Origin: Pandoraea apista
Lineage (GTDB): Bacteria > Pseudomonadota > Gammaproteobacteria > Burkholderiales > Burkholderiaceae
Reading direction: 5' to 3'
Assembly (NCBI RefSeq): GCF_001465595.2
Contig: NZ_CP013481.2
Location: 3,286,001 to 3,350,000 of the forward strand
DNA: 64,000 nucleotides
Notes under the pieces: model-generated
What the model saw: only the letters and a program-made list of their open reading frames with translations
Databases searched by the model: none
Told to the model about the DNA's origin: nothing
Made by a program: the position numbers and the translations under genes
In this document: one piece after another, positions 1-9,083 of the stretch
Position numbering within the stretch: the first letter of the stretch is position 1
Layout of the letters: each line of letters starts with the position of its first letter

Positions 1-1003
1 GATCAAAACCGAGATCACGCGTGACGGCACATGCCTGAGCCGCAAAAGCCTCGTTGGCTTCGACCACATCAATGTCCCCGACCTTGAGGCCAGCACGCTC
101 GAGCGCCTTGCGCGACGCCGGCACGGGACCAATCCCCATGTAATTCGGATCGACGCCGGCATGGGCATAGCTCACCAGTCGCGCCAGCGGCTTCGCGCCG
201 CGCCGCTCGGCCTCTGCGCGCTCCATCAGAATGAGCGCCGCCGCGGCGTCGTTAAGACCGGAGGCGTTACCGGCGGTCACCGTGCCGTCTTTCTCGAACA
301 CCGGGCGCAGCTTCGCCATATCTTCCATGCTCAGGCCAGCGCGCACGTGCTCGTCGGTGACGAACGAAATGTCGCCCTTCTTCGACTTGATCGTGACGGG
401 CACAATCTGGTCGGTGAAATAGCCCGACGCCATGGCGTGTGCGGCGCGTCGATGCGACTCGACCGCCAGAAGATCCTGATCTTCGCGCGTGATGCCCCAC
501 TTCTTCGCGATGTTCTCCGCCGTCACGCCCATGTGGATGTTGGCAAACGGGTCATGCAGTGCGCCGAGCATCATGTCGACAAGACGCGACTCGCCCATGC
601 GTGTCCCCCAACGGGCGCCGGGCATAACATACGGTGCGCGGCTCATGCTCTCGGCGCCGCCCGCCATTGCGACATCCGTGTCACCCAGCAGGATCGACTG
701 CGCGGCGGACACAACCGCCTGCAACCCCGAGCCACACAGGCGGTTCACGGTCATCGCGGGCGCGTGCTGGCTCACGCCAGCCTCAATGGACGCCACGCGT
801 GCCAGATACATGTCCTTCGGTTCGGTGTGGATGACGTTGCCGAATACAACGTGTCCGATGTCTTCGCCGCCGACATTCGCGCGGGTCATGGCCTCGCGGG
901 CGACTATGGCGCCAAGCTGCGTTGGCGCGAAATCCTTCAGGCTGCCCCCAAAATCGCCAATGGCGGTGCGCACACCGCTAACAATCACGACCTCTCGTTG
1001 CAT
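1..1003 (-). CDS. bktB: beta-ketothiolase BktB, 3' end cut by the window edge
   Basis: Thiolase that condenses acyl-CoA with acetyl-CoA; BktB-type enzymes also accept propionyl-CoA and so supply C5 monomers for PHA copolymers. The ATG at 1001-1003 follows GGAGAAGAGAC. 334 codons are visible of roughly 394 expected, so the C-terminal catalytic His and second Cys lie outside. The nucleophile is Cys90 in NRLCGSGLQ, and GGAESMSRAPY and the NEAFAAQ segment follow. From memory the sequence follows Cupriavidus BktB more closely than PhaA; the PhaA in this window has its nucleophile at Cys88. It lies 251 bases after kdgK on the same strand, near the phaCAB genes. The thiolase family is certain; the BktB assignment is likely. 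Confidence 0.88.
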   Translation of the reverse strand, partial: MQREVVIVSGVRTAIGDFGGSLKDFAPTQLGAIVAREAMTRANVGGEDIGHVVFGNVIHTEPKDMYLARVASIEAGVSQHAPAMTVNRLCGSGLQAVVSAAQSILLGDTDVAMAGGAESMSRAPYVMPGARWGTRMGESRLVDMMLGALHDPFANIHMGVTAENIAKKWGITREDQDLLAVESHRRAAHAMASGYFTDQIVPVTIKSKKGDISFVTDEHVRAGLSMEDMAKLRPVFEKDGTVTAGNASGLNDAAAALILMERAEAERRGAKPLARLVSYAHAGVDPNYMGIGPVPASRKALERAGLKVGDIDVVEANEAFAAQACAVTRDLGFD

Positions 1004-1203
1004 GTCTCTTCTCCAGGTGGATATCAGTTTGCAACGAGTATAACGCTGTGGGGGTTACCGCGATGGCAGGCTCAGTGGAGGGAAACTTCGATGGGATAGC
1101 TTGCGCGGTGCGGGGGGGACTGTCGTGCCCCGTCGCTCCTGAAAACTGAGGGACTCAGGAGAGTCCGAGGGAGCTGAAGGGGCTGAAGGAGTTGTAGAGG
1201 ACG

Positions 1204-1223
1204 CGGGGCGACGACGCGCCCCG
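1204..1223 (-). terminator. hairpin after kdgK, possible terminator
   Basis: A perfect 7-bp stem (CGGGGCG/CGCCCCG) with a 6-base loop lies 32 bases after the kdgK stop. No T-tract follows on the minus strand, so intrinsic termination is doubtful. It could partly separate kdgK from bktB. Confidence 0.3.
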
Positions 1224-1254
1224 TGAACTCATGCGATGCCGAGAATCGGAGGGT

Positions 1255-2190
1255 TCAGCCCGCCAGTTGCCGGAGCACCTGCTCCGCGCGTGGCACGGGC
1301 GCCACCGCACCGTAGCCGGTCGTCGACAATGCGGCGCACACGTTGGCGTAGTGTGCCGCCGTGAACGGATCGTCACCCAGCGCCAGACGCGCCACAAACG
1401 CCCCGCCGAAGCAGTCGCCCGCCCCGGTGGCGTCAACCGCCTGCACGGGGAACGGTGCGACGATGCGACGCGTTTCCGGCGTAGCGACATAGCACCCCTC
1501 GCGGCCCAGTTTGAGCGCCACGACCTTCACACCGTAGGAGAGCAACTCGTCGAGGATGGCGTCGCGATCTTCCAGCCCGGTAACGGCCGTGACATCGTCC
1601 CAGCTCGGCAGGCACACATCGGTTAGGCTGAACGCTTCGCGCATGGTGGCGCGGGCGCGAGCCAACGGCCAGAGCTTGAGTCGCAGATTGGTGTCGAACG
1701 ACACTTTGCCGCCGGCGGCGCGGATCTTCGACATGGCGTCGAAAGCAGCGTCGCAGGCATTTACGCTGATCGCCAGGCTGATACCCGACAAATGCAGAAA
1801 CGACGCGCCGGCCAGCGCTTCTTGCGGCAGATCCTGCGCACGGTAGCGGCTTGCAGCAGACCCCGCGCGCAGGTAATCGAAATGGTGCCCGCTCTCGTCG
1901 TGCGACACGAAATATACGCCGGTCGGCGCCTGCGCATCGACACGAACGTAACGCGTATCGACGTCCTCTTCACGCCACAGATCGAGCAACATCCGGCCGA
2001 AGAGGTCATCGCCGACGGCACTCACGAAACCCGTGCTCACCCCCTGACGACGCGCCGCGATGGCGAAGTTGGACGTGTCGCCGCCGAAGCCCTGCAAGTA
2101 CTGACGGGCATCGCCGGGCGATTGGTTGAACTCGACCATGGCTTCGCCCATGGCGAGCACTTGCGCAACGGGCAAATTCGCTTGCGACAT
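1255..2190 (-). CDS. kdgK: PfkB-family sugar kinase, probable 2-keto-3-deoxygluconate kinase
   Basis: Phosphorylates a sugar or sugar acid with ATP. The best match is 2-dehydro-3-deoxygluconate kinase, which feeds the lower Entner-Doudoroff pathway. The 311-residue protein has the N-terminal substrate-binding GGDTSNFAIAARR segment (about residues 34-46) and the C-terminal PfkB signature DATGAGDCFGGAF, whose Asp is the catalytic base. The start ATG shares its A with the stop TGA of rimO (TGATG), so translation is probably coupled. The family is certain; the exact substrate (KDG rather than ribose, fructose or another sugar) is inferred from overall likeness to KdgK. Confidence 0.85.
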   Translation of the reverse strand: MSQANLPVAQVLAMGEAMVEFNQSPGDARQYLQGFGGDTSNFAIAARRQGVSTGFVSAVGDDLFGRMLLDLWREEDVDTRYVRVDAQAPTGVYFVSHDESGHHFDYLRAGSAASRYRAQDLPQEALAGASFLHLSGISLAISVNACDAAFDAMSKIRAAGGKVSFDTNLRLKLWPLARARATMREAFSLTDVCLPSWDDVTAVTGLEDRDAILDELLSYGVKVVALKLGREGCYVATPETRRIVAPFPVQAVDATGAGDCFGGAFVARLALGDDPFTAAHYANVCAALSTTGYGAVAPVPRAEQVLRQLAG

Positions 2191-3557
2191 CAGACCACCT
2201 CACCCCACAGGTCGTGACCATCGGCACCGGTCACCGTCACGTTCACGAACTCGCCGACCTTCAGGCGCTTGGCGGCCTTCGGCGTGGGTTCGATGTACAC
2301 GAGACCGTCGATTTCCGGCGCATCTGCGGCCGAACGGGCCACGCCACCGTCCTGATTGATCTCGTCGACAATCACCTGAATCGTGGTGCCGACCTTGCGC
2401 TGCTGGCGCTCGGCCGAAATCTCTTCGGCCACTTCCATGAAACGCGCGCGACGCGCTTCACGAACCTCGTCGGGCAACGCCCCCGGCAGTTCGTTGGCCT
2501 TCGCCCCCTCGACAGGCGAATAGGCGAAGCAACCCACGCGGTCGAGTTCGGCTTCGCGCAGGAAGTCCAGCAGGTACTCGAATTCGGCTTCCGTCTCGCC
2601 CGGGAAGCCCGCAATGAACGTGCTTCGAATCGTCAGATCCGGGCACAGCTTGCGCCACGTCTGAATGCGCTCAAGATTCTTCTCCCCCGAGGCCGGACGC
2701 TTCATGCGCTTGAGTACATCGGGATGCGCGTGTTGCAGCGGCACGTCGAGATACGGAAGGATATGACCTTCAGCCATCAGCGGAATGATTTCGTCGACGT
2801 GCGGATACGGATACACGTAGTGCAGACGCACCCACGCGCCATATTGCTTGGCCAGTTCGCCCAGCGCCGTGACCAGTTCGGTCATGCGGGTCTTGAGCGG
2901 GCGGCCGGCCCAGAAACCGGTGCGGTACTTCACGTCGACACCATACGCACTGGTGTCCTGCGAGATCACCAGCAACTCCTTCACGCCCGCCTTGAAGAGG
3001 TTCTCAGCCTCCAGCATCACTTCGGCAACGGGACGCGAATCGAGGTCGCCGCGCATCGACGGGATGATGCAGAACGTGCAGCGATGATTGCAGCCTTCGG
3101 AGATTTTCAGATACGCATAGTGGCGCGGCGTGAGCTTGATGCCGGCCGGCGGCACGAGATCGGAAAACGGATCGTGCGGCTTGGGCAGGTGCAGGTGCAC
3201 CGCGCTCATTACCTCGCCCACGGCGTGGGGACCGGTGACAGCCAGCACCTTCGGGTGCACGGCGCTCACGATGTCCTGGCCGGCGGCGTCCTTCTTGGCG
3301 CCCAGACAACCGGTAACGATCACCTTGCCGTTTTCGGCCAGTGCTTCGCCAATGGCATCGAGGCTTTCCTGCACGGCGTCGTCGATGAAACCGCAGGTAT
3401 TGACCACGACGAGGTCGGCACCGTCATAGGTACCGGAGATGGCGTAGCCTTCGGCGCGTAGCTGGGTCAGGATCTGCTCGGAGTCGACCAGAGCCTTGGG
3501 GCAGCCGAGCGAAACGAAACCGACTTTGGGGGTGCCGGCGGGCGATGGGCGGGACAT
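2190..3557 (-). CDS. rimO: ribosomal protein S12 methylthiotransferase RimO
   Basis: Radical-SAM enzyme that adds a methylthio group to the conserved aspartate of ribosomal protein S12. The 455-residue protein has the N-terminal MTTase domain with Cys19, Cys55 and Cys84 for one [4Fe-4S] cluster, the radical-SAM motif GCNHRCTFC (Cys156, Cys160, Cys163) for the second, and a C-terminal TRAM domain ending in DLWGEVV. I chose the ATG at 3555-3557 because AGGA lies before it and the family begins here; the frame is open for 47 more codons upstream, but a promoter lies in that stretch. Its stop overlaps the kdgK start by one base. A housekeeping gene with no visible link to the PHA genes. Confidence 0.95.
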   Translation of the reverse strand: MSRPSPAGTPKVGFVSLGCPKALVDSEQILTQLRAEGYAISGTYDGADLVVVNTCGFIDDAVQESLDAIGEALAENGKVIVTGCLGAKKDAAGQDIVSAVHPKVLAVTGPHAVGEVMSAVHLHLPKPHDPFSDLVPPAGIKLTPRHYAYLKISEGCNHRCTFCIIPSMRGDLDSRPVAEVMLEAENLFKAGVKELLVISQDTSAYGVDVKYRTGFWAGRPLKTRMTELVTALGELAKQYGAWVRLHYVYPYPHVDEIIPLMAEGHILPYLDVPLQHAHPDVLKRMKRPASGEKNLERIQTWRKLCPDLTIRSTFIAGFPGETEAEFEYLLDFLREAELDRVGCFAYSPVEGAKANELPGALPDEVREARRARFMEVAEEISAERQQRKVGTTIQVIVDEINQDGGVARSAADAPEIDGLVYIEPTPKAAKRLKVGEFVNVTVTGADGHDLWGEVV

Positions 3558-3575
3558 GGGGCGAAATCCTGATCT

Positions 3576-3604
3576 AGTAAATACGGGTAACGATCGAGCG
3601 GCAA
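3576..3604 (-). promoter_or_regulatory. candidate sigma-70 promoter of rimO-kdgK
   Basis: On the minus strand TTGCCG and TTTACT are 17 bases apart, 19 bases before the rimO ATG. Each box matches the consensus at 4 of 6 positions. This also argues against the longer RimO start upstream. Confidence 0.42.
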
Positions 3605-3762
3605 ACACGGGAACAACCTCAGCCGTCCCGTGTGCGTCACCGGCTTGCCACTGCAATACCGGGAGACGAAAGACCGCTTGCCGCCGAAACCGCCGCAAGA
3701 CCTGGCCTGCGGCGAAGAACCGCGTATTTTACCTTGTTCGCCAGCGGTGCGTTCCAACTATC

Positions 3763-3794
3763 GTTGCGATGTGCGCCCCGTGCCACATCGCAAC
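3763..3794 (-). terminator. strong hairpin 13 bases after phaR
   Basis: A perfect 11-bp inverted repeat (GTTGCGATGTG/CACATCGCAAC) with a 10-base loop. Its place just after the phaR stop suggests termination or 3'-end protection of the phaR transcript. No clear U-tract follows on the minus strand. Confidence 0.45.
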
Positions 3795-3807
3795 GTCGGT
3801 AACGCGC

Positions 3808-4395
3808 TCAGGGCTTCTTGTTCGGGTCCTTGCCCGGCGCCCCGGGCGCCCCCGGCGTTCCGGGGAACGGGAACGTGCTGAACATGTTCTTCGCCTGGCT
3901 CTGCATCTGTTCCTGCATCTGCACGAACAGATTCTTCGACTGCTCGATGTAGTTGGTCATCATGCCCTGCATCATCGGCGCCTGCATGTTCATGAATTGC
4001 GCCCAGACGTCCGGGTTGAAGGCAGCGCCTTCATAGATGCCCTTCGACTGATCGGCCAGCTTGTTCTGAATTTCGATGAAAGTCTGGATATTCTTCTCGA
4101 GATACGTGCCCATCATTCCCTGCAGCGCATGGCCGTAGAAACGGATGATCTGGGACAGCATGGCGCTCGAGAACATCGGCACGCCGCCGGTCTCTTCTTC
4201 CAGAATGATCTGCAGCAGAATGCTGCGGGTCAGGTCCTCGCCCGTCTTGGCGTCGACAACCTTGAACTCCTCGGTTTCGAGCACCAATTGCTTCACATCG
4301 GCAAGGGTGATGTACGTACTGGTTTGGGTATCGTACAGACGCCGGTTCGGATACTTTTTGATCAGGCGTTCGTCAGTCTTCTTGCTCGCGGTCAT
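3808..4395 (-). CDS. phaR: polyhydroxyalkanoate synthesis repressor PhaR
   Basis: DNA-binding regulator that also binds PHA granules. In known systems it represses phasin genes and its own gene until polymer titrates it. The 195-residue protein begins with the PHB accumulation regulatory DNA-binding domain (about residues 9-70, with ERLIKKYPNRRLYDT), then the PHB_acc helical domain (about 75-120), a Met/Gln-rich helix and a Pro/Gly tail ending GKDPNKKP. It lies after phaB, separated by 165 bases that hold a sigma-70 promoter and a perfect palindrome, so it can be expressed apart from phaCAB and may regulate itself. Confidence 0.95.
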   Translation of the reverse strand: MTASKKTDERLIKKYPNRRLYDTQTSTYITLADVKQLVLETEEFKVVDAKTGEDLTRSILLQIILEEETGGVPMFSSAMLSQIIRFYGHALQGMMGTYLEKNIQTFIEIQNKLADQSKGIYEGAAFNPDVWAQFMNMQAPMMQGMMTNYIEQSKNLFVQMQEQMQSQAKNMFSTFPFPGTPGAPGAPGKDPNKKP

Positions 4396-4426
4396 GCGGT
4401 GGGTTTCCTGCTTTTATGAAGGACTT

Positions 4427-4445
4427 CCCCGACCGACGGTCGGGG
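4427..4445. promoter_or_regulatory. perfect 19-bp palindrome in the phaR leader, candidate operator
   Basis: CCCCGACCGACGGTCGGGG is two perfect 9-bp arms around one central base. It lies between the predicted phaR promoter and the phaR ATG, at about +11 to +29 of the transcript. This fits an operator (for example for PhaR autorepression) or a leader hairpin. No T-tract follows, so simple termination is less likely. Confidence 0.5.
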
Positions 4446-4462
4446 TTAGTCACATATTATCG

Positions 4463-4491
4463 ATTCTAGGACGTTTGCTGCTATGCGGCAA
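4463..4491 (-). promoter_or_regulatory. sigma-70 promoter of phaR
   Basis: On the minus strand TTGCCG-N17-TAGAAT (4 of 6 and 5 of 6 consensus matches) ends 67 bases before the phaR ATG. Predicted transcription starts near 4456, just before the palindrome. Confidence 0.6.
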
Positions 4492-4560
4492 AGCCCTAAC
4501 CCGCAACGGGGGCGCGGCGGCACATACCCAAGCCCGCACCGGCGCCTGCCCCGTTACCGC

Positions 4561-5301
4561 TCAGCCCATATGCAGGCCACCGTTCAGCGAGAAGTCCGCG
4601 CCCGTGGAGAAGCCCGAATCTTCCGATGCCAGCCATGCCACGATGGAGCCGATCTCGCCCGGCTCGCCGAGACGCTTGACGGGAATCGTCGCCACGATCT
4701 TGTCGAGCACGTCCTGACGGATCGAGCGCACCATGTCCGTGCCGATATAACCCGGCGACACAGTGTTGACCGTCACGCCCTTGGTCGCCACTTCCTGCGC
4801 CAGCGCCATGGTGAACCCGTGGATACCGGCCTTGGCCGTCGAGTAGTTCGTCTGACCGAACTGGCCTTTCTGCCCGTTGACCGACGAAATGTTGATGATG
4901 CGGCCCCAGCCGCGCTCGCACATTCCCTCGATCACCTGCTTGGTGACGTTGAACAGGCTGGTCAGGTTGGTGTCGATCACGGCGTCCCAATCCTCGCGAG
5001 TCATCTTGCGGAAGACGATATCGCGCGTAATGCCCGCGTTGTTCACCAACACGTCGACTTCGCCGACTTCGGCCTTCACTTTGTCAAACGCCGCCTTGGT
5101 GGAATCCCAATCGCCGACATTCCCTTCGGAGGCGATGAAATCGAAACCCAACGCCTTTTGATCTTCCAGCCACTTCACGCGGCGCGGCGAATTCGGGCCG
5201 CACCCTGCCACGACCCGGAAACCATCCTTGTACAGCCGCTGGCAAATGGACGTACCAATACCGCCCATCCCGCCTGTCACATATGCAATGCGTTGAGTCA
5301 T
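4561..5301 (-). CDS. phaB: acetoacetyl-CoA reductase PhaB
   Basis: NADPH-dependent short-chain dehydrogenase that reduces acetoacetyl-CoA to (R)-3-hydroxybutyryl-CoA, the monomer used by PhaC. The protein is 246 residues, the same length as the Cupriavidus enzyme. Visible are the Rossmann glycine motif TGGMGGIG (9-16), NNAG (87-90) and the catalytic Ser140, Tyr153 and Lys157. The start at 5299-5301 is chosen over an upstream in-frame codon because GGGGGAAG lies about 8 bases before it. It follows phaA after 188 bases that contain a hairpin, in the classical phaCAB order. Confidence 0.96.
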   Translation of the reverse strand: MTQRIAYVTGGMGGIGTSICQRLYKDGFRVVAGCGPNSPRRVKWLEDQKALGFDFIASEGNVGDWDSTKAAFDKVKAEVGEVDVLVNNAGITRDIVFRKMTREDWDAVIDTNLTSLFNVTKQVIEGMCERGWGRIINISSVNGQKGQFGQTNYSTAKAGIHGFTMALAQEVATKGVTVNTVSPGYIGTDMVRSIRQDVLDKIVATIPVKRLGEPGEIGSIVAWLASEDSGFSTGADFSLNGGLHMG

Positions 5302-5418
5302 GGAAAGCTTCCCCCTAAATAACGGCAAATCTGCCGCCTGTTGCGACTGCCAATTGACCGACGCGCAGGCCGCGCGTTCCCGCGCGCCCCTTTCGTCTCC
5401 TGACTACCCCGGCATGAA

Positions 5419-5441
5419 CCCGTGCGCATTGCACGCACGGG
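5419..5441. other. hairpin in the phaA-phaB gap
   Basis: An 8-bp perfect stem (CCCGTGCG/CGCACGGG) with a 7-base loop in the 188-base spacer between phaA and phaB. There is no T-run, so it is more likely an mRNA-processing or stability element than a terminator. It could lower phaB relative to phaA. Confidence 0.35.
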
Positions 5442-5489
5442 CGACGCCGATTCGATTCTTTTCGACTGCGATTCGGTGACGGCGGCGCG

Positions 5490-6671
5490 TCAGACGCGCT
5501 CGACCGCCAGCGCCACGCCCATACCACCGCCAATACACAACGACGCCAGACCGCGACGGGCATCGCGACGCGCCATTTCATGCAGCAGCGTCACGAGAAT
5601 ACGGCAACCCGACGCGCCGATCGGGTGACCGATCGCAATCGCGCCACCGTTCACGTTGATCTTCGAGGTGTCCCAGCCCATCTGCTTGTTCACGGCCAGC
5701 GCCTGTGCGGCGAACGCTTCGTTGATTTCCATCAGGTCCAGATCGCTCGCCTTCCAGCCGGCACGGGCCAGACAACGTTGCGAGGCCGGCACCGGGCCAA
5801 TACCCATCACCGACGGATCGACGCCCGCGTTCGCATACGCCACGATACGTGCGAGCGGCGTAAGACCCAGTTGCTCGGCACGCTTGGCGGACATGACCAC
5901 CACGGCGGCCGCGCCATCATTGATGCCCGAAGCGTTGGCCGCCGTGACCGTGCCATCCTTCGCAAAGGCGGGCTTCAGACCGGCGAGCGACTCGGCCGTC
6001 ACGCCGTGGCGCACGAATTCGTCGGTCTTGAAAACGACCGGGTCGCCCTTGCGCTGCGGAATCGTGACCGGCACGATTTCGGCATCGAAACGCCCGGCCT
6101 TCTGTGCGGCTTCCGCCTTGTTCTGCGATGCCGCTGCAAAGGCGTCCTGCATTTCGCGGGTAATGCCATATTCCTTGGCGACGTTCTCGGCGGTGATACC
6201 CATGTGGTACTGGTTGTACACGTCCCACAGGCCGTCCACGATCATCGTGTCGATCAGCTTGGCATCGCCCATGCGGAAACCGTCGCGCGACCCCGGCAGT
6301 ACGTGCGGCGCTGCGCTCATGTTTTCCTGCCCGCCGGCCACGACGATGTCGGCATCGCCCGCAGTGATCGCGTTAGCGGCAAGCATCACGGCCTTCAGAC
6401 CCGAGCCGCACACCTTGTTGATGGTCATGGCCGGCACCATGGCGGGCAACCCGGCCTTGATCGATGCCTGACGCGCCACGTTCTGCCCCGAACCGGCCGT
6501 CAGCACCTGGCCCATGATGACTTCGCTGATGTCCTCGCCCTTGAGCTTCGCGCGCTTGAGAACTTCGTCGATCACGATAGCGCCCAGATCCGGCGCTGCC
6601 ACCTTGGCAATCGAGCCCCCAAATTTACCGACTGCGGTGCGCGCAGCCGACACAATCACGATATCCGTCAT
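5490..6671 (-). CDS. phaA: acetyl-CoA acetyltransferase PhaA
   Basis: Biosynthetic thiolase that joins two acetyl-CoA to give acetoacetyl-CoA, the first step of polyhydroxybutyrate synthesis. It has 393 residues, the usual length. All catalytic residues are in the family positions: Cys88 in NKVCGSGLK, His349 in IGHPIGASG and Cys379 in SLCIGGGMG. It lies 60 bases after phaC and should share its transcript. A second thiolase, BktB, lies at the left end of the window, so this strain probably divides C4 and C5 substrates between two enzymes. Confidence 0.96.
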   Translation of the reverse strand: MTDIVIVSAARTAVGKFGGSIAKVAAPDLGAIVIDEVLKRAKLKGEDISEVIMGQVLTAGSGQNVARQASIKAGLPAMVPAMTINKVCGSGLKAVMLAANAITAGDADIVVAGGQENMSAAPHVLPGSRDGFRMGDAKLIDTMIVDGLWDVYNQYHMGITAENVAKEYGITREMQDAFAAASQNKAEAAQKAGRFDAEIVPVTIPQRKGDPVVFKTDEFVRHGVTAESLAGLKPAFAKDGTVTAANASGINDGAAAVVVMSAKRAEQLGLTPLARIVAYANAGVDPSVMGIGPVPASQRCLARAGWKASDLDLMEINEAFAAQALAVNKQMGWDTSKINVNGGAIAIGHPIGASGCRILVTLLHEMARRDARRGLASLCIGGGMGVALAVERV

Positions 6672-6731
6672 GTCTCTTTCCTCGTTTTCAAATGAGTCGA
6701 ACCGGGGGGATGCCCCTGCGTTACCTCTCGC

Positions 6732-8588
6732 TCAGGCCTTGGCCTTCACATAGCGGCCGGGCGCCGGTTCGATAGGTGCATAAGCAACATTACCATACGC
6801 TTTTGGCGGTTTGACGCGTTTTCCTGCGTAGCCCGCCAGCCACTCGCTCCAGTCGCTCCACCAACTGCCGGGGTGTTCTGTCGCACCGGCGAGCCAGTCG
6901 CTCGCATCGACACCGATATCGTCGTTGCGCCAGTAGCTGCGTTTCTTCTTCACCGGCGGGTTGACCACGCCGGCAATGTGTCCGGACGCGCCGAGCACGA
7001 AGCGGCGCTCACCGCCCAACAACGGCAGCGAACGGAATGCGGACGTCCACGGCACGATGTGATCTTCGCGCGAACCGAACACGTAGGCCGGGGCATCGAT
7101 TGCCCCCAGGTCCACAGGCACGCCGCACGTCTGCACCACACCGGGCTGCTTCAATTCGTTCTGCAAATAAAGGTGGCGCAGATACCAGCAGAACATCGGC
7201 CCCGGCAGGTTCGTGCCGTCGCCATTCCAGTACAGCAGGTCGAACGGCTGGGGCGCATTGCCCTTCAGATAGCTGTCGACCACGTAATTCCAGACCAGAT
7301 CGTTCGGACGCAGGAACGAGAACGTATTCGCCAACTCCACGCCGCGCATCAGGCCCGGCGGCTGGCCGAGTCCCCCCCCGATCGTCTGCTCGCGGAACTG
7401 CACATGCGGCTCGTCGACAAAGACGTCGAGCACGCCGGTATCGGAAAAATCGAGCAACGTCGTGAGCAAGGTCACACTCGAGACCGGTGACTTGCGCCCC
7501 TTTTGCCCCTTCGCAGCCAACACGGCGAGCGCGGCAGCGAGCAACGTTCCGCCGACACAGAATCCGAGCGCGTTGATCTGCGGCTGCCCGCTGATCTCAC
7601 GAACCACATCGATCGCTGTGATCGGTCCTTCGCCCACGTAGTCGTCCCACGTTTTGTGCGCGAGCGACACATCAGGGTTGCGCCAAGACACGACGAACAC
7701 CGTGTGCCCCTGCTCCACCGCATAACGGATCAGCGAGTTCTCGGGTTGCAGATCGAGGATGTAGTACTTGTTGATGCAGGGCGGCACGATGAGCAGCGGG
7801 CGCTGGTGCACCGTCGGCGTGAGCGGCTTGTACTGAATGAGCTGGATCAGGTCGTTCTCGAAGACCACAGCGCCTTCGGTCGTGGCCACGTTGCGGCCAA
7901 CTTCGAATGCCGCCTCATCGGTCTGCGACACCTTGCCCTTGCCCATGTCGACGAGCAGGTGCTGAATACCGGCGAGCAAACTGTCGCCATGCGTTTGCAC
8001 GAGACGCTGCTGCGCGTCCGGATTGGTCGCAATGAAGTTGGCCGGCGAACTGGCCGCCACCCATTGTTCGACCGCAAAGCGAATTCGCTCGCGCGTCTTG
8101 GCATCGGCATCGACCAGATCGGCCATGCGCATCAAGAAGCGCCCATTGAGCAGATAGAGCGCTGCGGGCAACGCATAAAACGGGTTACGCCAACCGTCCC
8201 CGGCGAAACGCCGGTCGCCCAGCGCGGGGGCCGCGTCCAGACCCGGTTGATTGAAGCTGGCGACAAGTTCGGAAAATTCGCGTGCGTATTCCGTCTGAAG
8301 CGCATTCAGACGCGTCGGGTCGACGTTCAAGGGTGTGGGTTGCGGCAAGCTGCCCGCCTTGCCGAAAAGCTCGAAAAGTCCCGCGAACGGATTCGCGGCA
8401 CTTCCGACGCCATTGGCAGTGGCAGCGGAGAACGGCGAGCCGGCAGCGCCCGGCAAAGCCCCGAACATTTGTTGGGCGGCCTTGAACCACTGCGACATGT
8501 CCTGAGCGGAGAGCGAAGCGGAGGGGAACTGCTGGGCAAACGAGGCGGCAAACGAGGCCGGATCGAAGTTGGCACTGGCGCGATTCAT
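6732..8588 (-). CDS. phaC: class I polyhydroxyalkanoate synthase PhaC
   Basis: Polymerises (R)-3-hydroxyacyl-CoA into PHA at the granule surface. The chosen form has 618 residues: a variable Ala/Phe-rich N-terminal region (about 1-90) and an alpha/beta-hydrolase core with the lipase-like box GFCVGG (Cys344) and partners Asp509 (SREDHIVPW) and His537 (GASGHIAG). The C-terminal EHPGSWWSDWSEWL is typical of class I. The frame is open 56 codons further upstream, but the promoter lies in that stretch, so ATG 8586-8588 is preferred; AGG lies about 7 bases before it. First gene of phaC-phaA-phaB. Confidence 0.95.
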   Translation of the reverse strand: MNRASANFDPASFAASFAQQFPSASLSAQDMSQWFKAAQQMFGALPGAAGSPFSAATANGVGSAANPFAGLFELFGKAGSLPQPTPLNVDPTRLNALQTEYAREFSELVASFNQPGLDAAPALGDRRFAGDGWRNPFYALPAALYLLNGRFLMRMADLVDADAKTRERIRFAVEQWVAASSPANFIATNPDAQQRLVQTHGDSLLAGIQHLLVDMGKGKVSQTDEAAFEVGRNVATTEGAVVFENDLIQLIQYKPLTPTVHQRPLLIVPPCINKYYILDLQPENSLIRYAVEQGHTVFVVSWRNPDVSLAHKTWDDYVGEGPITAIDVVREISGQPQINALGFCVGGTLLAAALAVLAAKGQKGRKSPVSSVTLLTTLLDFSDTGVLDVFVDEPHVQFREQTIGGGLGQPPGLMRGVELANTFSFLRPNDLVWNYVVDSYLKGNAPQPFDLLYWNGDGTNLPGPMFCWYLRHLYLQNELKQPGVVQTCGVPVDLGAIDAPAYVFGSREDHIVPWTSAFRSLPLLGGERRFVLGASGHIAGVVNPPVKKKRSYWRNDDIGVDASDWLAGATEHPGSWWSDWSEWLAGYAGKRVKPPKAYGNVAYAPIEPAPGRYVKAKA

Positions 8589-8684
8589 GATAGCCTGAGT
8601 GTCACGTCCGTTGCGTTCACGGGCCGGCGCCCGAAACGCGGCGGCGTGCTTCGCCTGATGAGCGATGCGCCCCGCCTGTGAAGC

Positions 8685-8713
8685 ATTCTTGCGTGCGCGC
8701 GCAGGTGTGTCAA
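8685..8713 (-). promoter_or_regulatory. sigma-70 promoter of phaCAB
   Basis: Minus strand TTGACA (perfect -35), a 17-base spacer and AAGAAT (4 of 6). Predicted start is near 8678, giving a leader of about 90 bases before the phaC ATG. It resembles the constitutive phaC promoter of Cupriavidus in having a perfect -35 and a weak -10. Confidence 0.65.
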
Positions 8714-8782
8714 TGCTTGCGGCGAACGTACTGAGCGCATTGTCCCTTCGGCCCACCCTTTTTTGAATGCGCGTTTGCCCCG

Positions 8783-9049
8783 ATGTTTATCGTCATTCTC
8801 GGCTGGCTCTACGTCATCGCCATGGTCGCTATCACGGCACCGTCCGTCTGGCTGGGGCTCGTTATCTTTCTTGCGGGCGGGCTGGGTCCTGCGTTGCTAT
8901 GGCTGTACATCGCAGGAAGCCGCATTAGACGTGTTCGCACGATGCGACCCGATGACGCAGCGGCAAGCCCCGCATTACCATCGGATTGCGGCGCCCCATC
9001 CCCCTCGCCAACCTCCGCCCCTCATCGCTCCCCCAGTCGCACAGAATGA
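8783..9049 (+). CDS. small hydrophobic membrane protein, unknown function
   Basis: An 88-residue protein that I do not recognise beyond a small uncharacterised membrane protein often seen next to phaC in this order. Two hydrophobic segments (about residues 2-22 and 24-44) are followed by a basic stretch (RIRRVR) and a Ser/Pro/Ala-rich polar tail. It probably sits in the inner membrane with the tail in the cytoplasm. It diverges from phaC, and the phaC promoter lies in the shared gap. No clear Shine-Dalgarno sequence is visible. Confidence 0.6.
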   Translation: MFIVILGWLYVIAMVAITAPSVWLGLVIFLAGGLGPALLWLYIAGSRIRRVRTMRPDDAAASPALPSDCGAPSPSPTSAPHRSPSRTE

Positions 9050-9083
9050 GTCGCGCTCACGGCAGCATGAGCCGTGTCGCGTG

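Noticed and set aside
2214..3461. 415-codon open frame on the plus strand
   Set aside because: Antisense to rimO, with a His/Arg-rich product and no recognisable domain.
8589..8756. Longer PhaC with 56 extra N-terminal residues
   Set aside because: The TTGACA-N17-AAGAAT promoter lies inside this stretch and the Arg/Ala-rich extension is unlike known PhaC starts.
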